Below are positions 1-11,090 of a DNA stretch of 64,000 nt, piece after piece. The stretch comes from Toxorhynchites rutilus septentrionalis (Eukaryota > Arthropoda > Insecta > Diptera > Culicidae), in NCBI RefSeq assembly GCF_029784135.1, contig NC_073746.1:16010416-16074415 (forward strand), in the 5' to 3' direction. Position 1 is the first letter of the stretch; the number at the start of each line of letters is the position of its first letter. Made by a program: the position numbers and the translations under genes. The notes beneath the pieces are model-generated. The model was not told where the DNA came from. It searched no databases and saw only the letters and a program-made list of their open reading frames with translations.

Positions 1-110
1 GCTTGAGGCCGCCTCGTTTCCTTGTCCTCGTTAGTTGGGGACTTCGCCCCCATTACAGTAATCTCAGAATAAATTTCATTGCGATTAAATAAATTCATAA
101 TCAAAATTGC
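1..110. repeat. Edge of a dispersed repeat, related to 30570-30665
   Basis: The first bases of the window (GGCCGCCTCG, then a GGGGACTTCG/CCCCATTACA core and CAGAATAAATTTC) recur with substitutions at 30570-30665, in the same orientation, inside the GC-rich centre of the composite foldback there. The copy is cut by the window edge, so its length and class cannot be judged. No ORF is associated with it. Confidence 0.6.
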
Positions 111-384
111 ACTTCAGTGCCATAATATATATGTACCAAAATTGGCAGCTTTCTTTTAAGTAAATGGGCTGCGTCATCCATATGAATGGATAGACTTTAT
201 AATACGTTATAAAACTGAATTCTTTTACTTTTATTCAACGCCACTATTTCTGAAATTGCACTACCTACGAAACATATCTTTTGGATGGAAATGAACGTAC
301 GAGACTAATATGAACACTGATCAAAAATAAATATACAAATACTTCCTAATAATACAATTTGCGTATTATTCGAATACATCCTTC

Positions 385-605
385 TTTCGGGCAAGTCTCG
401 CATTCGGGTAGATGTTACATTCGGGTAATTGTTACATCCGGGTAATTGTTGCATTCGGGTAAATGTCGCATTCGGGTAAGTGTCAGTTCGGTTAGATATT
501 ACATACGTTACGTATCTGTCGCATTCGGGTATTTGTTACATTCGGGTGAGTGGAATTCGGGTGAATGTCTTTCGAGTGAGTGGGTTTCGGGTAAATGTGA
601 CACAA
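385..605 (+). repeat. Minisatellite, ~16-17 bp unit
   Basis: A degenerate tandem array built on GCATTCGGGTAAATGTT-like units. The core ATTCGGGTRA recurs about ten times with variable 3-6 bp linkers. A 69-codon frame through it (446-655) is a by-product of the repetition, not a gene. Confidence 0.8.
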
Positions 606-2159
606 TCGATAGCGCATGTGGATTTTTGAGAGATATTATTTCCATAAAGTTCTAACTACTGGCCGGAAAAATCGTCAAAGGAAGCAGGACTTTTGTATCA
701 GTTCGTTTTTGTTTACTTTTGTTTTGCACTTGAGAATTTGAATGATTGTGACAATGTATTTTTACTATTTTGGGCCTATACTAAACAATAAATTAACCTA
801 GACCTTTCAAACGAACACTCCACAAAATGAAGGTTTTTCGGTTACATACCGTATCAATGATTAGTTTTATGGGTATGAAATAAACAAACTGAGTTATCAC
901 AGTTCCGTTTTTGTGGAAGAACTGGGGTGATATTCACTTAATCAACGGTATACCAAGCCCATTATCATTTCTTAATTTTTTTAAATTTAGTTCGCAGTTG
1001 CGGAATATGTTCATTGTTTACGTCTTCTAAAATAAACTTCAAAACCTCAAAGCAAGTTTCATGAAATAAGTTATATTACAATGCCAATTAGAATAAACAT
1101 TGAGTAAGCTATCAAACTTTGTTCAAAAGTAAATTATGAATTTTATTTTCCTTCGATATGATTGTGAAGACATTTCGAGACATATTTTCGTACCTTGTGA
1201 AGACATTTGAAAAGAATCAAACCATACAATCATCCTCCTTTGGATCTCCTGCTCTGGCTCTCCATAGTTTCAGGTTGTTTTTCTACTATAGAGATTCGTC
1301 ATTCGCGGACGGAGTTAATAGACGTCAACTTATATTAGATTTAAATGTTAAAACCCGTGTTTTCCTTTTTTCATCACCTTACTAAACGTCTTACTCCTTG
1401 TGCAGATCATGAAATTAACTAGTTGCTCCCTTCAGTAGGCTCCTTTTTACAGGATTTTTTTTATCTATAAAATACAGACATCTGTATTTTAAGGTACCTT
1501 CCGGCTACGTATTCAACATTGGTTATTTGATCATGAAAATTTAATTATGAGTAGCAGCTTACCACTAGGACTACCGACAGCTGTTATATACCTATTTCTA
1601 CTAAACTTATTGATTAGGTAAAATAGTCTCCATAACTTGGAACTTTCAGTTATTCTTATGCTTTGGCATCAACATATTTTTTTTTTTGAAAACTCATTTC
1701 ATGTATAATAATGCACCGAAATCCGGATGTTTAAGCGCTTACGAATACTAAAAAATATTGACTACTAAAAATAATGACATCATAGCATGAAAAATTAGCG
1801 TTCCTATATAATTAGAAGACCTTCATCTAAGTCATGAATTACAGAGTTCCATAAAATCATGTTATATTTGTTCAATATTTTAAATTTCTTTCATCGTGTC
1901 CTTTCATTCTTAACCCGGACGCTTTTTTAATTATGCTTTGAAATCCGTACACTTTTTTAATCATGCTTTGAAATCCGGACACGTGTTTCCTCTGCAATTC
2001 TTTGAAAGAAATTATTTATTAATTATTGTAGAACTTATTAACGGGTGCGTCATAAGTAGCGGGACTTAATGTAGCTGTTAATGTAGGACATAAGTAGCGG
2101 GACTAAAACACCTTTGGTACAAATGTTTTTTATTAATTCAATTATTTATTGTATTTTCA
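606..2159. other. AT-rich intergenic sequence, nothing recognised
   Basis: No ORF with protein-like composition was seen. A short duplicated phrase (GCTTTGAAATCCGKACAC) occurs twice near 1935-1982, and a phrase containing ATAAGTAGCGGGACT occurs twice near 2050-2105. These are probably remains of old repeats. Confidence 0.5.
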
Positions 2160-2790
2160 CAAGATGACCACTACAAGATGGCGCCATAGTATTTTCAAAA
2201 TACTATCAATATAGGTATTAAATGAAAGGACTTGATTAGTAGAATACGGTAAATTATGAAAAATGTAAATCCAAGATGACGGCCGCTACAAAATGACGGA
2301 TTACATATTTTCTCTAAACTCCATTTTGAATTTGCGTTTTTCATAAATAACTGTGTTCTAATAGTCAAGCCCTTTCATTTGATACACATATTGATGCAGT
2401 TTTGAAAAATAAAATATGGCACAATTTTGTGGTGTTTACCTTTCGTGTGATACCCATATTGATGGAGTTCTGAGAAAATGTGTATTCCACTATTTTGTAG
2501 CGACTGCCATCTTGGATTTACAGTTTTCATCAATAATTGTTTTCTACTAGTCAACCCTATTCATTTGATACCCATATTGACAAGGTTTGAAAAAATATAT
2601 GGCGCCATTTTGTGGTGACAGCCATTTTCGATTTCCATTTTCCTTAAACAACTATGTTCTACTAGTCAATCCCTTTCGTTTGATACTCATACTGATGGAG
2701 TACTGAGAAAATATGTTATCCACCATTTTGTAGTGGCCGCCATTTTGGGTTTTCAAGATAATGAAAAACGCAGTTTTATAATGACTGCAG
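2160..2790. repeat. Dispersed repeat with inverted internal units (AAATGGCGG family)
   Basis: Units of roughly 120 bp carry the phrases GAAAGGGCTTGACTAGTAGA, AAATCCAAAATGGCGGC and CATCAATATGGGTATCAAAT. One unit reads forward (about 2200-2320), followed by several units in reverse (about 2320-2760). The same units occur at 10640-10960. No coding capacity is seen. Confidence 0.7.
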
Positions 2791-3298
2791 AGATAAAGGT
2801 GTGTTTCAAATTTCAGACCAATCGGCCAACAGGAAGGGAGTTAAATTTCTATTAATGTGGGACAGCGCTACAGACAAAGTTACCCACGTACATATAAACG
2901 GGTCATATAATCGACCCCATCCTATATACCGAAGGGTTTTGCGGTTTCCCGGATCGAAAATCTTTGTTCCACACTCCATGCTCCATATTAAGGCTTCTAA
3001 CAAACCCTTATGCAACTCCGTCAATGAGAAATTGAATCGTCAACTTTTGACTCCGGATTTAAAATCATTTTCTGAATGTGCTTTTTATTCCGGACATGGG
3101 TTTGTGAAATTCACATTGATTTTTGATTTTTGACATTTCTGTTAAAGGTAGGTACTATGTTTGACACTAAACTAAATTGACACAATAGTAACTATCAGTT
3201 ACTATAATTCAACATGCAAAAAATGTCATGGTTTTGGCATAATATTGAATGTAATGAAAAAGTGTCCGTATTAAAAAGTACCCGGATTCAGAAGCAAA
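2791..3298. repeat. Old dispersed repeat, sister copies at 10.5 kb and 46.9-49.2 kb
   Basis: The part from about 3001 aligns in order with 46945-46977 joined to 48965-49200. Shared phrases include CTCCGGATTTAAAATCATTT-like and GTGTCCGTATTAAAAAG-like strings. The upstream part (2797-2900) matches the reverse strand of 10530-10620. The 110-codon frame at 2801-3133 lies across these repeat phrases and is not considered a gene. Confidence 0.65.
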
Positions 3299-3481
3299 CC
3301 TGTGCAAAATTTCAGCTCCAGCGGACATGATTTAGAAGTGTTTAAAACCGTTCAAATTATTTGACTTTCGAAAATCTTCCAAGAAGGAGGTACATTCTTG
3401 GAAGATTTTCGAAAGTCAAATAATTTGAACGGTTTTAAACACTTCTAAATCATGTCCGCTGGAGCTGAACATTTGCACAGG
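3299..3481. repeat. Near-perfect long hairpin (87-bp arms, 9-nt loop)
   Basis: The left arm (3299-3385) and right arm (3395-3481) are reverse complements at 85 of 87 positions by eye, with loop GGAGGTACA. Both mismatches are close to the outer ends. Such similarity in otherwise eroded repeat DNA implies a recent inverted duplication or selection on the fold. Transcribed, it would give a long perfect dsRNA of the kind processed as hairpin-RNA siRNA; no expression evidence is available here. Confidence 0.9.
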
Positions 3482-4379
3482 TTTTTTTTGGCCCAATAAA
3501 TACATGGGCGGTTTTTAAATTTGACATGACCATTTTCGCGACCACCCTAATGTGCGTGTTATCGTGATAACCATTACCGGAATATTTGTAAAAATTGAAA
3601 AATATCGTTACGATTCTTCTCTGATTGAACTATTATTGAATATGATCCCTGATGAAACCTAGGTTGAGTCCTAACAGAAATATATTTTCACATACAATTT
3701 GCGACTTTAATGGCAGAAGCATCTTTTCTTTCCCCAATAATGAACAAAAAATAAGCTCCATACAAATAAGAAAATGTCCTATCTAACCTAATGATACTAA
3801 TGCCAGAATATGAGTAGCTGTGAAGAAGCCTATGTTTATTGGGTTCCAGCTAACATGCACTGTTGTTTTTAATACCTGTACTGATTCTGCTGAACGAAAG
3901 AACGAAAGAACGGTTCAAAAGAACTGGAACACTTTTGTGAACGGTTAGCTGACTGACTGAGCCGTCCATCATCTACTTCATGGCCTGGTGTCCTTATGCT
4001 TTCTTGTATGTTTCTTCGTGACGGACAAGGTGAGTTAATGCATATCAAGAATTATTCTACACTTGACGATAGCAAGGACTTATCATATCATGTTTCAACG
4101 AGACCCTGATTTGAAGGGTTGAACGTTGATAGAGATTTTATTAGAAAAAATGTAGATCATATTGTGCTCAATGCACGTCTCTATTATGTAGGATATAATA
4201 TTGAGTGCGTTGGTGATGTTGGAAATTTTACAACGAAGAAACTAAACTGGCTACTGGTCGAATGAGAGGTTCTAAAGGAAACACTCACGCATACTACTTC
4301 GCGGTATCTTATCAAGATGTACTAATGGTTATATTTAGCCAGCTACACTTCCCCAAATACACTCCCTTCCACTCCCTTC
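3482..4379. other. Non-repetitive sequence without a recognised gene
   Basis: Mostly unique-looking sequence. A perfect-looking 5' splice donor (ACAAG/GTGAGT) occurs at 4029/4030 after a short open stretch, but no acceptor-bounded coding exon could be connected to it. Duplicated GAACGAAA occurs at 3893-3910. Confidence 0.4.
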
Positions 4380-4381
4380 CC

Positions 4382-4412
4382 TATAAATAAGCAGCACCCG
4401 TTGGAATCAGTT
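4382..4412 (+). promoter_or_regulatory. Candidate core promoter (TATA + arthropod Inr)
   Basis: TATAAATA (4382-4389) is followed 27 bp later by ATCAGTTCA, a close match to the arthropod initiator TCAGT, giving A+1 at about 4409. Spacing fits a canonical TATA/Inr promoter. Downstream, TATAG/GTGATA at about 4460 could be a first-exon donor, and a short ATG frame begins at 4561 (21 codons), but no convincing product was identified. Confidence 0.35.
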
Positions 4413-5044
4413 CACTACAGAATCTACACAAATTTCGCAAGGCAGCACTCACGGTTATAGGTGATATATTTATAACCATCCACTACAGGTTGAGCTAAAT
4501 ATAATGTAGCCTTGGCATGTTAGCTGTTCAAACTTAAGTTTAAGAATTCACTGTGAGACGATGGCTTCTTATCGTATTCAGCTAAATGAAATAAACCCAA
4601 GAAAACCGATCGATTGGTATTTGTGAATTTTTAAGTACATTTATGAACACCGATACAGGAAAACCAGAAAATGTCGAATATTATCTGATTTCTCCTAAAA
4701 CTTGTTTGAAGCTCAGTTCAGTTCATATAATAAAAAGGTTTTTCTAGGGCCTCCATTTGGAGTTTTGAATGAGTTAAATTGACGGATTTCTAAACAGGCA
4801 ATTGTTCTCTAAGTCCTACGTCAAATTTCCGTCCGTGCCTCTGGGCACAGACCTTTCTACTTTTTTTTGGAGATTCCTACGTACGAAAATTAGTGTAAAT
4901 TATGGTAGTATGGTAGAAAAAATAACATAATTGAATGAACCGCCCAGAAGCTATGACCCCCACTAGTTTGAATAACATGTCCACGTGAAAAAGATAGTTA
5001 AAGCTTTGGGTAATTTTATTCGATTTATTTTTCCATCACACTAA
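4413..5044. other. Unassigned sequence upstream of Harbinger MITE
   Basis: The only open frame noted is a 21-codon ATG frame at 4561. A CTACGTCAAATTT / GTGCCTCTGGGCACAGAC phrase near 4820-4855 contains a small palindrome (TGCCTCTGGGCA) and looks like a MITE remnant. Nothing else is supported. Confidence 0.35.
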
Positions 5045-5872
5045 AGGTGGGACCAGAATGCCGCGCTATGCGTCGCGTTGCGAGAATTGTGCTTTGACAC
5101 TTCATTTTAAATATGTGTGTTTCCATTTAGTCGAACACAATAATGCGTTGCGTCGTTAGCATCGTTGTACTAAACGCTAACATTTGTTCTAAACTGCTTG
5201 CGCCGAATTCGCGATGACAGTGGCATGGTGTCGACGTCTGGTGACAACTTCAAATTAGGGCCATAATTTGGGTCCCAAACTCATTAGTGTAATCTCTACA
5301 AAGATTAGTAGACACGAAGCCGGTTTTTAAATTCTAAAATTTGAACGAAAATTTTCACATCATGTTATTTCATTGAACCATATGACTAAACAATTCCAAC
5401 ATTGTTGCTGAATTTTTTCATCATAATATAGAGTTGTCGTCATAAACAATTTTCGTATGAGACTTTTTCACCACCTGCAAACAAAAATGTTTTTCATTTG
5501 AATAGAATACCAGTTTGATATAGAAAAGCTAATTTTCATTCATAATTTAAATTTTGAAATCGTGTTCATTCTGACTGAAAATTAGCTATTCTTTCACTCT
5601 CCCCTAAACTAGTAAACGAAGTTCAATGCCGCCAGTCAATGTCAATGTGTTGTTTTTAAAAAACATTCAACTGATCCATATACACAACAAGAATAAGATT
5701 TTCATACGAACTTTACTTTGTTTTTTTTTACATGGAAAGTGGTGACGCGAATGCTAGATTGTGACTGCAAATCAACAGACTGCGTCGGGCGAATGTTTTA
5801 GTAATTTTAGTAAAATGCAAGTAACTACTGCTGATGAGAAGCAACGCACAACGCGGCATTCTGTTTCCACCT
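5045..5872. mobile_element. PIF/Harbinger-type MITE, copy 1
   Basis: Terminal inverted repeats begin AGGTGGGACCAGAATGCCGC and end with the complement of AGGTGGAAACAGAATGCCGC, flanked by the 3-bp duplication TAA (5042-5044 and 5873-5875). A TWA duplication is the hallmark of PIF/Harbinger elements. A sister copy flanked by TTA is at 25318-26410. There is no transposase frame. The interior is interrupted by a second small element (5215-5638), because the sister copy is continuous across that point. Confidence 0.8.
5215..5638. mobile_element. Small TIR element nested in Harbinger MITE copy 1
   Basis: Ends TGACAGTGGCAT and ATGCCGCCAGTCA are imperfect inverted repeats. The sequence between them (starting near GTCGACGTCTGGTG) is related to 26569-26997, which lies in a different host element. 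MITE copy 2 runs straight through the equivalent point, so this is a secondary insertion of about 424 bp. Confidence 0.6.
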
Positions 5873-6119
5873 TAAGGAACTAAGAAACTGCCCTTCATTT
5901 CCAAAAGGAGATGTCCTTGTCATCTCTTGGTAGTCCTTGGTAGACCTGTTGTGCACTTTTGCCTTTTTTTTTCGAAAAAATGTAACAGTTTGTTTTAATT
6001 TTAGGCTGAAGTCTTTTCATTAAAAACATGATGCTCTGAACGTTAAACATCAGCAATCACAATTGTGCAATTGAAGTATGCGTCGCGCACAAGGATTTAG
6101 CTCTACTAATGGGTTTGTA

Positions 6120-7366
6120 AAGGGTGTGTCACATCAAATTGCATCACGGAAAAAACGCTGTAGAAATTCGCCCAGTAGACCGATCCTTTTGAAAATTTAA
6201 GACAGTAAAATAAAAACTATTAAACAACTGTTGGCATTTTCTTTTTATTCATACTTCGAGTCCAAGCCCGTATGCTCGCACCTTCCTCTTTATCCCGTCC
6301 ATAAGGTTCTGTACAACGTCAGGTTGTAGTTTTTTCTGAACAGAAATCCATTTTCTCTTGAAGTCCGCCTCCGATTTGACAACTTTTGGGTTCTTCCGGA
6401 GGGCCTGCTTCATAATCGCCCAATATTTCTCTATTGGACGAAGCTCCGGCGCGTTGGGCGGATTCATTTCCTTTGGCACGAAGGTGACCCCGTTGGCTTC
6501 GTACCACTCCAACACGTCCTTTGAATAGTGGCACGAAGCGAGATCCGGCCAGAAGATGGTCGGGCCCTCGTGCTGCTTCAATAGTGGTAGTAAGCGCTTC
6601 TGTAGGCACTCCTTAAGGTAAACCTACCCGTTTACCGTGCCGGTCATCACGAAGGGGGCGCTCCGCTTTCCGCAAGAGCAGATCGCTTGCCACACCATGT
6701 ACTTTTTGGCAAACTTGGATAGTTTCTGCTTGCGAATCTCCTCCGGAACGCTGAATTTGTCCTCTGCGGAGAAGAACAACAGGCCCGGCAGCTGACGAAA
6801 GTCCGCTTTGACGTAGGTTTCGTCGTCCATTACCAGGCAATGCGGCTTTGTCAGCATTTCGGTGTACAGCTTCCGGGCTCGCGTCTTCCCCACCATGTTT
6901 TGCCTTTCGTCGCGGTTAGGAGCCTTCTGAACCTTGTATGTACGCAGGCCCTCCCGCTGCTTGGTCCGCTGGACGAATGAACTTGACAAATTCAGCTTAT
7001 TGGCGACATCCCGGACCGCTTGTGATCTTTTTCACTGACGGAGCATCCATTTTTGCCGTTCTTCACCTTCCGGTCGATGGTTAGGTTCTCGAAGTATCGT
7101 TTTAGTTTTCTGCTGACCGTGGATTAGACGATTCCCAGCATCTTACTGATGTCCCGATGTGACAACTCCGGATTCTCGAAATGAGTGCGCAGGATTAATT
7201 CACGACGCTCTTTTTCGTTCGACGACATTTTTCCAAATTTACGAAGCATGGCCAACGTGATCTATACACTCTTATCTGATTATAAGCGAAAGCTGATGTT
7301 ATAATTCCTAAAAACTAAATTTCTACAGCGTTTTTTCCGTGATGCAATTTGATGTGACACACCCTT
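6120..7366 (-). mobile_element. DD37E Tc1/mariner-type element (ITmD37E-like), copy A
   Basis: A 1.25 kb element with long TIRs starting AAGGGTGTGTCACATCAAAT, flanked by TA on both sides (6118-6119, 7367-7368). It encodes a broken transposase on the minus strand. Two other copies (11492-12739 and 31054-32191) share its TIRs and coding sequence. Confidence 0.92.
6249..7228 (-). pseudogene. DD37E transposase, copy A (broken)
   Basis: This would encode a cut-and-paste transposase: an N-terminal HTH region, then a DDE catalytic core. The first Asp is in VMDDETY. The second Asp is in FWPDLA, and the catalytic Glu in RPIEKYW lies 37 residues after it, which defines DD37E. Compared with copies B and C, copy A has lost about 37 bp near 7017 in the N-terminal half, causing a frameshift, and has a stop where B and C read Gln in NGQVY (near 6629). 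The last 110 codons, holding the second Asp and Glu, are intact. No function is expected. The true start is inferred from the ATG of copy B. Confidence 0.88.
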
Positions 7367-7499
7367 TAATCTTAAAAGGTTGCTTCAGACGGACTTGGAA
7401 TAAAAACTTCAGTAAAGTAGACATCTTAAGAAATATATTAGGTAGAAAACAAGTCGATTTTCCCCTCATGTACAACCCCTTTGAAATAAAACATAGTTA

Positions 7500-8769
7500 A
7501 ATTGTGTCGTCTAGTTGCGAAACCGCAATCTCAACAAAAGAAAACAAGTTTCTCTATCATTATGCCAGAATGAGGTAAAAAATAAAATGATTTGGCCGTT
7601 TTTGTAGTACATCATGATTCTCAAATACGCCTTTTATAGGGAATTGATCTATTGTGGCGCTGTTTCTCAACTCCCATAAGTGGAGCAATGTATCTAAGGT
7701 CCAAAAAAAACCGAAAAAAATGTAAGGGGTTGTATCTAGGACACGGCCGCATATTTTCGTCGTAGAACTACGCAATTAAATTATGCAATCCACTTGTTTC
7801 CCACTTCGAATATAATAAATTTGATGTACGTCCTTTTACATTTGATATGATGCCTAGGACTACCAAAATATGTGAACGGAAGAATTGTCAAACGATCATT
7901 GTATTTTACATTTCCCTCTGAAATTATTGCACATCTCATGTTTACGTAGTTCTCGAACCGCGAAATTTCATTCACCTCTAGTATCTGAAATGACGATTTT
8001 CTCAGGCTCCTCAGTTTAAGAGTACGTTTTAGGGAAACATATTCCGGTCTGCACAACGACAAGTGAGTAAAAAAGTGCTCAACACCAAAAAATACCCCCG
8101 ACTTGCATGTTTTGACAAAGCGGATTCCCCCAGGCACCTTGATTTTGAAGTCCGTGTTAGGGAACACAGCTCGGTGGGAACAAAATACCCCCGACTTGCA
8201 TGTATATTTGCAAAGCGGATTTCCTCAGGTACATCAAGTCTGTGTTGGGGAAACCGTAAGTCGGGCCAAACAAAACTTGGAAGTTAGGGCGTTTAGAAAA
8301 CGCTTGACATTTTACAGTAATTCAATTGTTCATCTCATGAAAAATAATATTTTATTAATTGTGATAGACGCGGAAAAATATTTCCTATCAATTGATGCAA
8401 ACATCTTTCGGATCTGTTAAGAAATGAAATGTTTTAAGCGTTCGATATACGAGTAGGGTTAGCACACAAATCGGCAGAACAAATATATGGGAAAAAGGAA
8501 ATTCTTCCGGTTTTCATGAATTTAAACCGTTCAGAGTTTAGCGAATTGTGATGTATAGCATATCAAACAAATCTTAGAGAACTTCCGATACGATTGGTAT
8601 GCAAATCATGAGAATTCGTTCACAGTGAAAATAGTTATTAACCTTAACTTTATTTCATAGAAACGTGACCTGTTCTCTGATTTGGCGTCCTTCCTGAAAG
8701 ACGTAGTACTACGTCAAAAACAATTTCTCGAATTTGAGGAGTTGGCTTTCGCAACTAGACGACACAATT
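7500..8769. mobile_element. Non-autonomous element with perfect 23-bp TIRs
   Basis: Its first 23 bases (starting AATTGTGTCGTCTAGTTGCG) are exactly the reverse complement of its last 23 (ending CAACTAGACGACACAATT). The 1.27 kb interior has no transposase. It includes a direct duplication of a phrase containing AATACCCCCGACTTGCATGT (about 8091 and 8187) followed by AAAGCGGATT. Frames through this interior have no protein-like features. The superfamily is not assigned because no clear target duplication was seen. Confidence 0.65.
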
Positions 8770-9165
8770 GTTTTGATAATCATGAATTTGGCTTTATCCG
8801 ACAGATGACTCTTTGTAATTTTATTTGAAAATCGTTTCTGGCATGTGTTTACCAAATAGCAGGTAAGATGCTTTTACCAATTGTGAAGAAATCGTGACGG
8901 TATTTTAGAACTCAACAAGTTTGATACAGGTCGAAGTACAAATTTCGTTTCAAGCTTTAGCCAAGGCTCAATTGATTTTTATTAACATTTCTCCCAGTCA
9001 TATTGGAGTCGATCGCGATCGTCAATAGTCGCGAACTTTGCTGGAGGCGAGTAATCACTATCAACAATCGATTGCCTTCTTTGAGCTAGTCGAGGTTATT
9101 ACCCACCAATTCGATTACGTGATACATATGAACCTAAGCGCACGCGCCTTCGCATAATCTAATTA
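8770..9165. other. Unique sequence, nothing recognised
   Basis: Low-repeat sequence with a palindromic TCGATCGCGATCG at about 9010. It grades into the GC-richer island downstream and could be upstream regulatory DNA for it. Confidence 0.35.
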
Positions 9166-9709
9166 GTCACCTACGGTTTGTCAAGAGAAAGGAGATTTTG
9201 GTCGGTCGTCTGCCCGAACGCCTCAAACGAAAGAGCCAGCTGTGCTGTCCGTTGCATTGCTCGGAACACAAGTGAAACAATGTGCAGGAATGTGTAAATA
9301 AACATGTGTTCCTATCAACCAACCGTTCCCTCCCCACGAAAGGTCGTGATCGAGTGTTTCGCGAAGGGAAAACGCCACCGAAAGCCAGTGACCAGTTTTT
9401 GTTGGTTCCCGCATGTGTTTGTGTTTGTCTACACACGGCAAGCCGGCAAGTCCCGGTGTGACCAACGACGACGCAACTGTTCTTTGACGGTTATTTATTG
9501 TTGTTCGGTGTGCGATCGTTAGACGATCAGTTTTTTAAACGCTTTTTTCGGGGTTATTCGCTTCTTCCGCTCGTTGTCTTTTTTCACCGTTGTCACCGTG
9601 TGCAGCGATAGACATTATCGCATTCCCCCAGGAAAGACAGCCGTTATGGGAAATGCAAAATACCTCGCGCAAAGTTTCACGAACTCATCTTCGAAAGCAC
9701 AAATTTATG
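9166..9709 (+). other. Candidate 5' exon / promoter island
   Basis: A GC-richer, repeat-free island in repeat-rich surroundings. GATCAGTT near 9523 resembles an arthropod initiator. The ATG at 9646 opens a frame beginning MGNAKYLAQSF; after 21 codons plus one base a possible donor (TTATG/GTAATC) occurs at 9709/9710. The Gly at position 2 would allow N-myristoylation, although residue 6 is Tyr, a weak context. It could be the first exon of an unrecognised gene or an upstream leader exon of the GPCR at 21 kb on the same strand. No downstream partner exon could be matched. Confidence 0.3.
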
Positions 9710-10499
9710 GTAATCCGGAAATTTATTCGATCGAACTAGTTTTTTTTGTTTGGCGTCGATTGTATTGATGTTAATTAGTTTTTTTTCTCTCGGGACTATT
9801 GAGTTCTTTGGCCTTCAGCAAACTTGTGCTGTTCTTTTGTTGCCTTGACATTCAGGAAACGGATTCACGCGACAGGTGCTCTTGTATATTCATGGAGCGC
9901 TAAAAGTGTTGCGCATATCATAGATAAATCGCAATGAAGAGCTGAAAGCATTTGAATAAAATTATGGATTTGAAAGAGCTGTATATCATTCTGGTTAATT
10001 GGTCTTTGTCCAAAGTTTGTTTCGATTCCAGAAACAAGCGGATAGGTATGTTTGTGTCTTACAAAAAACTAGCTTGAAAAATGAAGGAAAAGGTAAAAAT
10101 AGATTTTTGACGTAGGAATTTTTTTCCTACGAACTGATTATGATGATTCGCACATCAATTGGAATAGAATTGCTCTGAGATTTGTTGATATACTATTCTA
10201 CAGTCAATGAATTGTTTAAATTGACGAAATTGAAGAACTCCCATTTTCTCATTTTCTACGAATTCTATTTTTTTTACCATAGATCGAGTAAAAATTCTTA
10301 TTTTGACTTAACCCTTTCATCGCCCTGTCACCCAGATCTGGGTGACACTTTTCTCGTTCAATTTGAATAGGATTTCCAAAAGGAATTTGATAGAATAGGC
10401 ACTTAAATGTAAATGTGGGATATGTAGAATAATCAAAAAATCAAAAACATAAAATATCTAGTTTTTATACTATACTTTTAAACGGTTTTAATTGAGCCA
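9710..10499. other. Unassigned sequence with a palindrome
   Basis: AT-rich with no convincing gene. A perfect 22-bp palindrome centred on CCCAGATCTGGG lies at 10326-10347, next to TTAACCCTTTCATCGCC, a style common at the ends of TTAA-type MITEs. A TGACGTAGGAATT repeat phrase occurs at 10107. Confidence 0.4.
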
Positions 10500-11090
10500 G
10501 TTGTAAGAATGTTTGTATGTTTATCTTTACGGTTGGCCTATATCAATAGAAATTTAACCCCCCTACCTGTTGACTAACTGATCTCAAATTTGGAACACTT
10601 CTTTATCTCTGCTGTAGTTATATAACTGCGTATTCCATGATCTTGAAAATCCAAAATGGCTGCCGCTGCAAAATGGCGGACTACATATTTTATCAAAACC
10701 CCATCAATGTGGGCATCAAATGAAAGGGCTTGACTAGTAGAGCACAGTTATTTATGAAAAATGCAAATCCAAAATGGAAACCAATTCATCAATAAGGGAA
10801 TCGAACGAAAGGGTTTGACTAGTAGAACATAGTTATTTGTGAAAATGGAAATCTAAAATGGCGTTATGTTTTTTTTTCAAAACATCATCAATATGGATAT
10901 CAAATGAAAAAGGCTTGACTAGTAGAACACATTAGATTGTGAAAAATTCAAATTCAAAGTGGTCAATTACTTTTATTCATACAACTCTCGTACAGAGCAA
11001 TCCCACCCCAAAGCTGCTGATCCGACCCTCCACGATTTTTTTGAAACTTGGTACAAAATTACCTAAATTACAATTTTCATTATCATATGA
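10500..11090. repeat. Dispersed repeat, second copy of the 2.1-2.9 kb family
   Basis: Contains the AAATGGCGG / GGGCTTGACTAGTAGA units in forward orientation (10640-10960). Its left end (10530-10620) matches the reverse strand of 2797-2900. The right end (10990-11090) also resembles 45700-45790. No coding sequence is seen. Confidence 0.65.

Noticed and set aside
2801..3133. 110-codon ORF
   Set aside because: It crosses two dispersed repeat families and is not conserved as an open frame in the related copies.
6319..6609. Frame starting MPTEALTTTIEAARG, repeated at 11661 and 31253
   Set aside because: It is an alternative frame overlapping the DD37E transposase and is conserved only because the element is.
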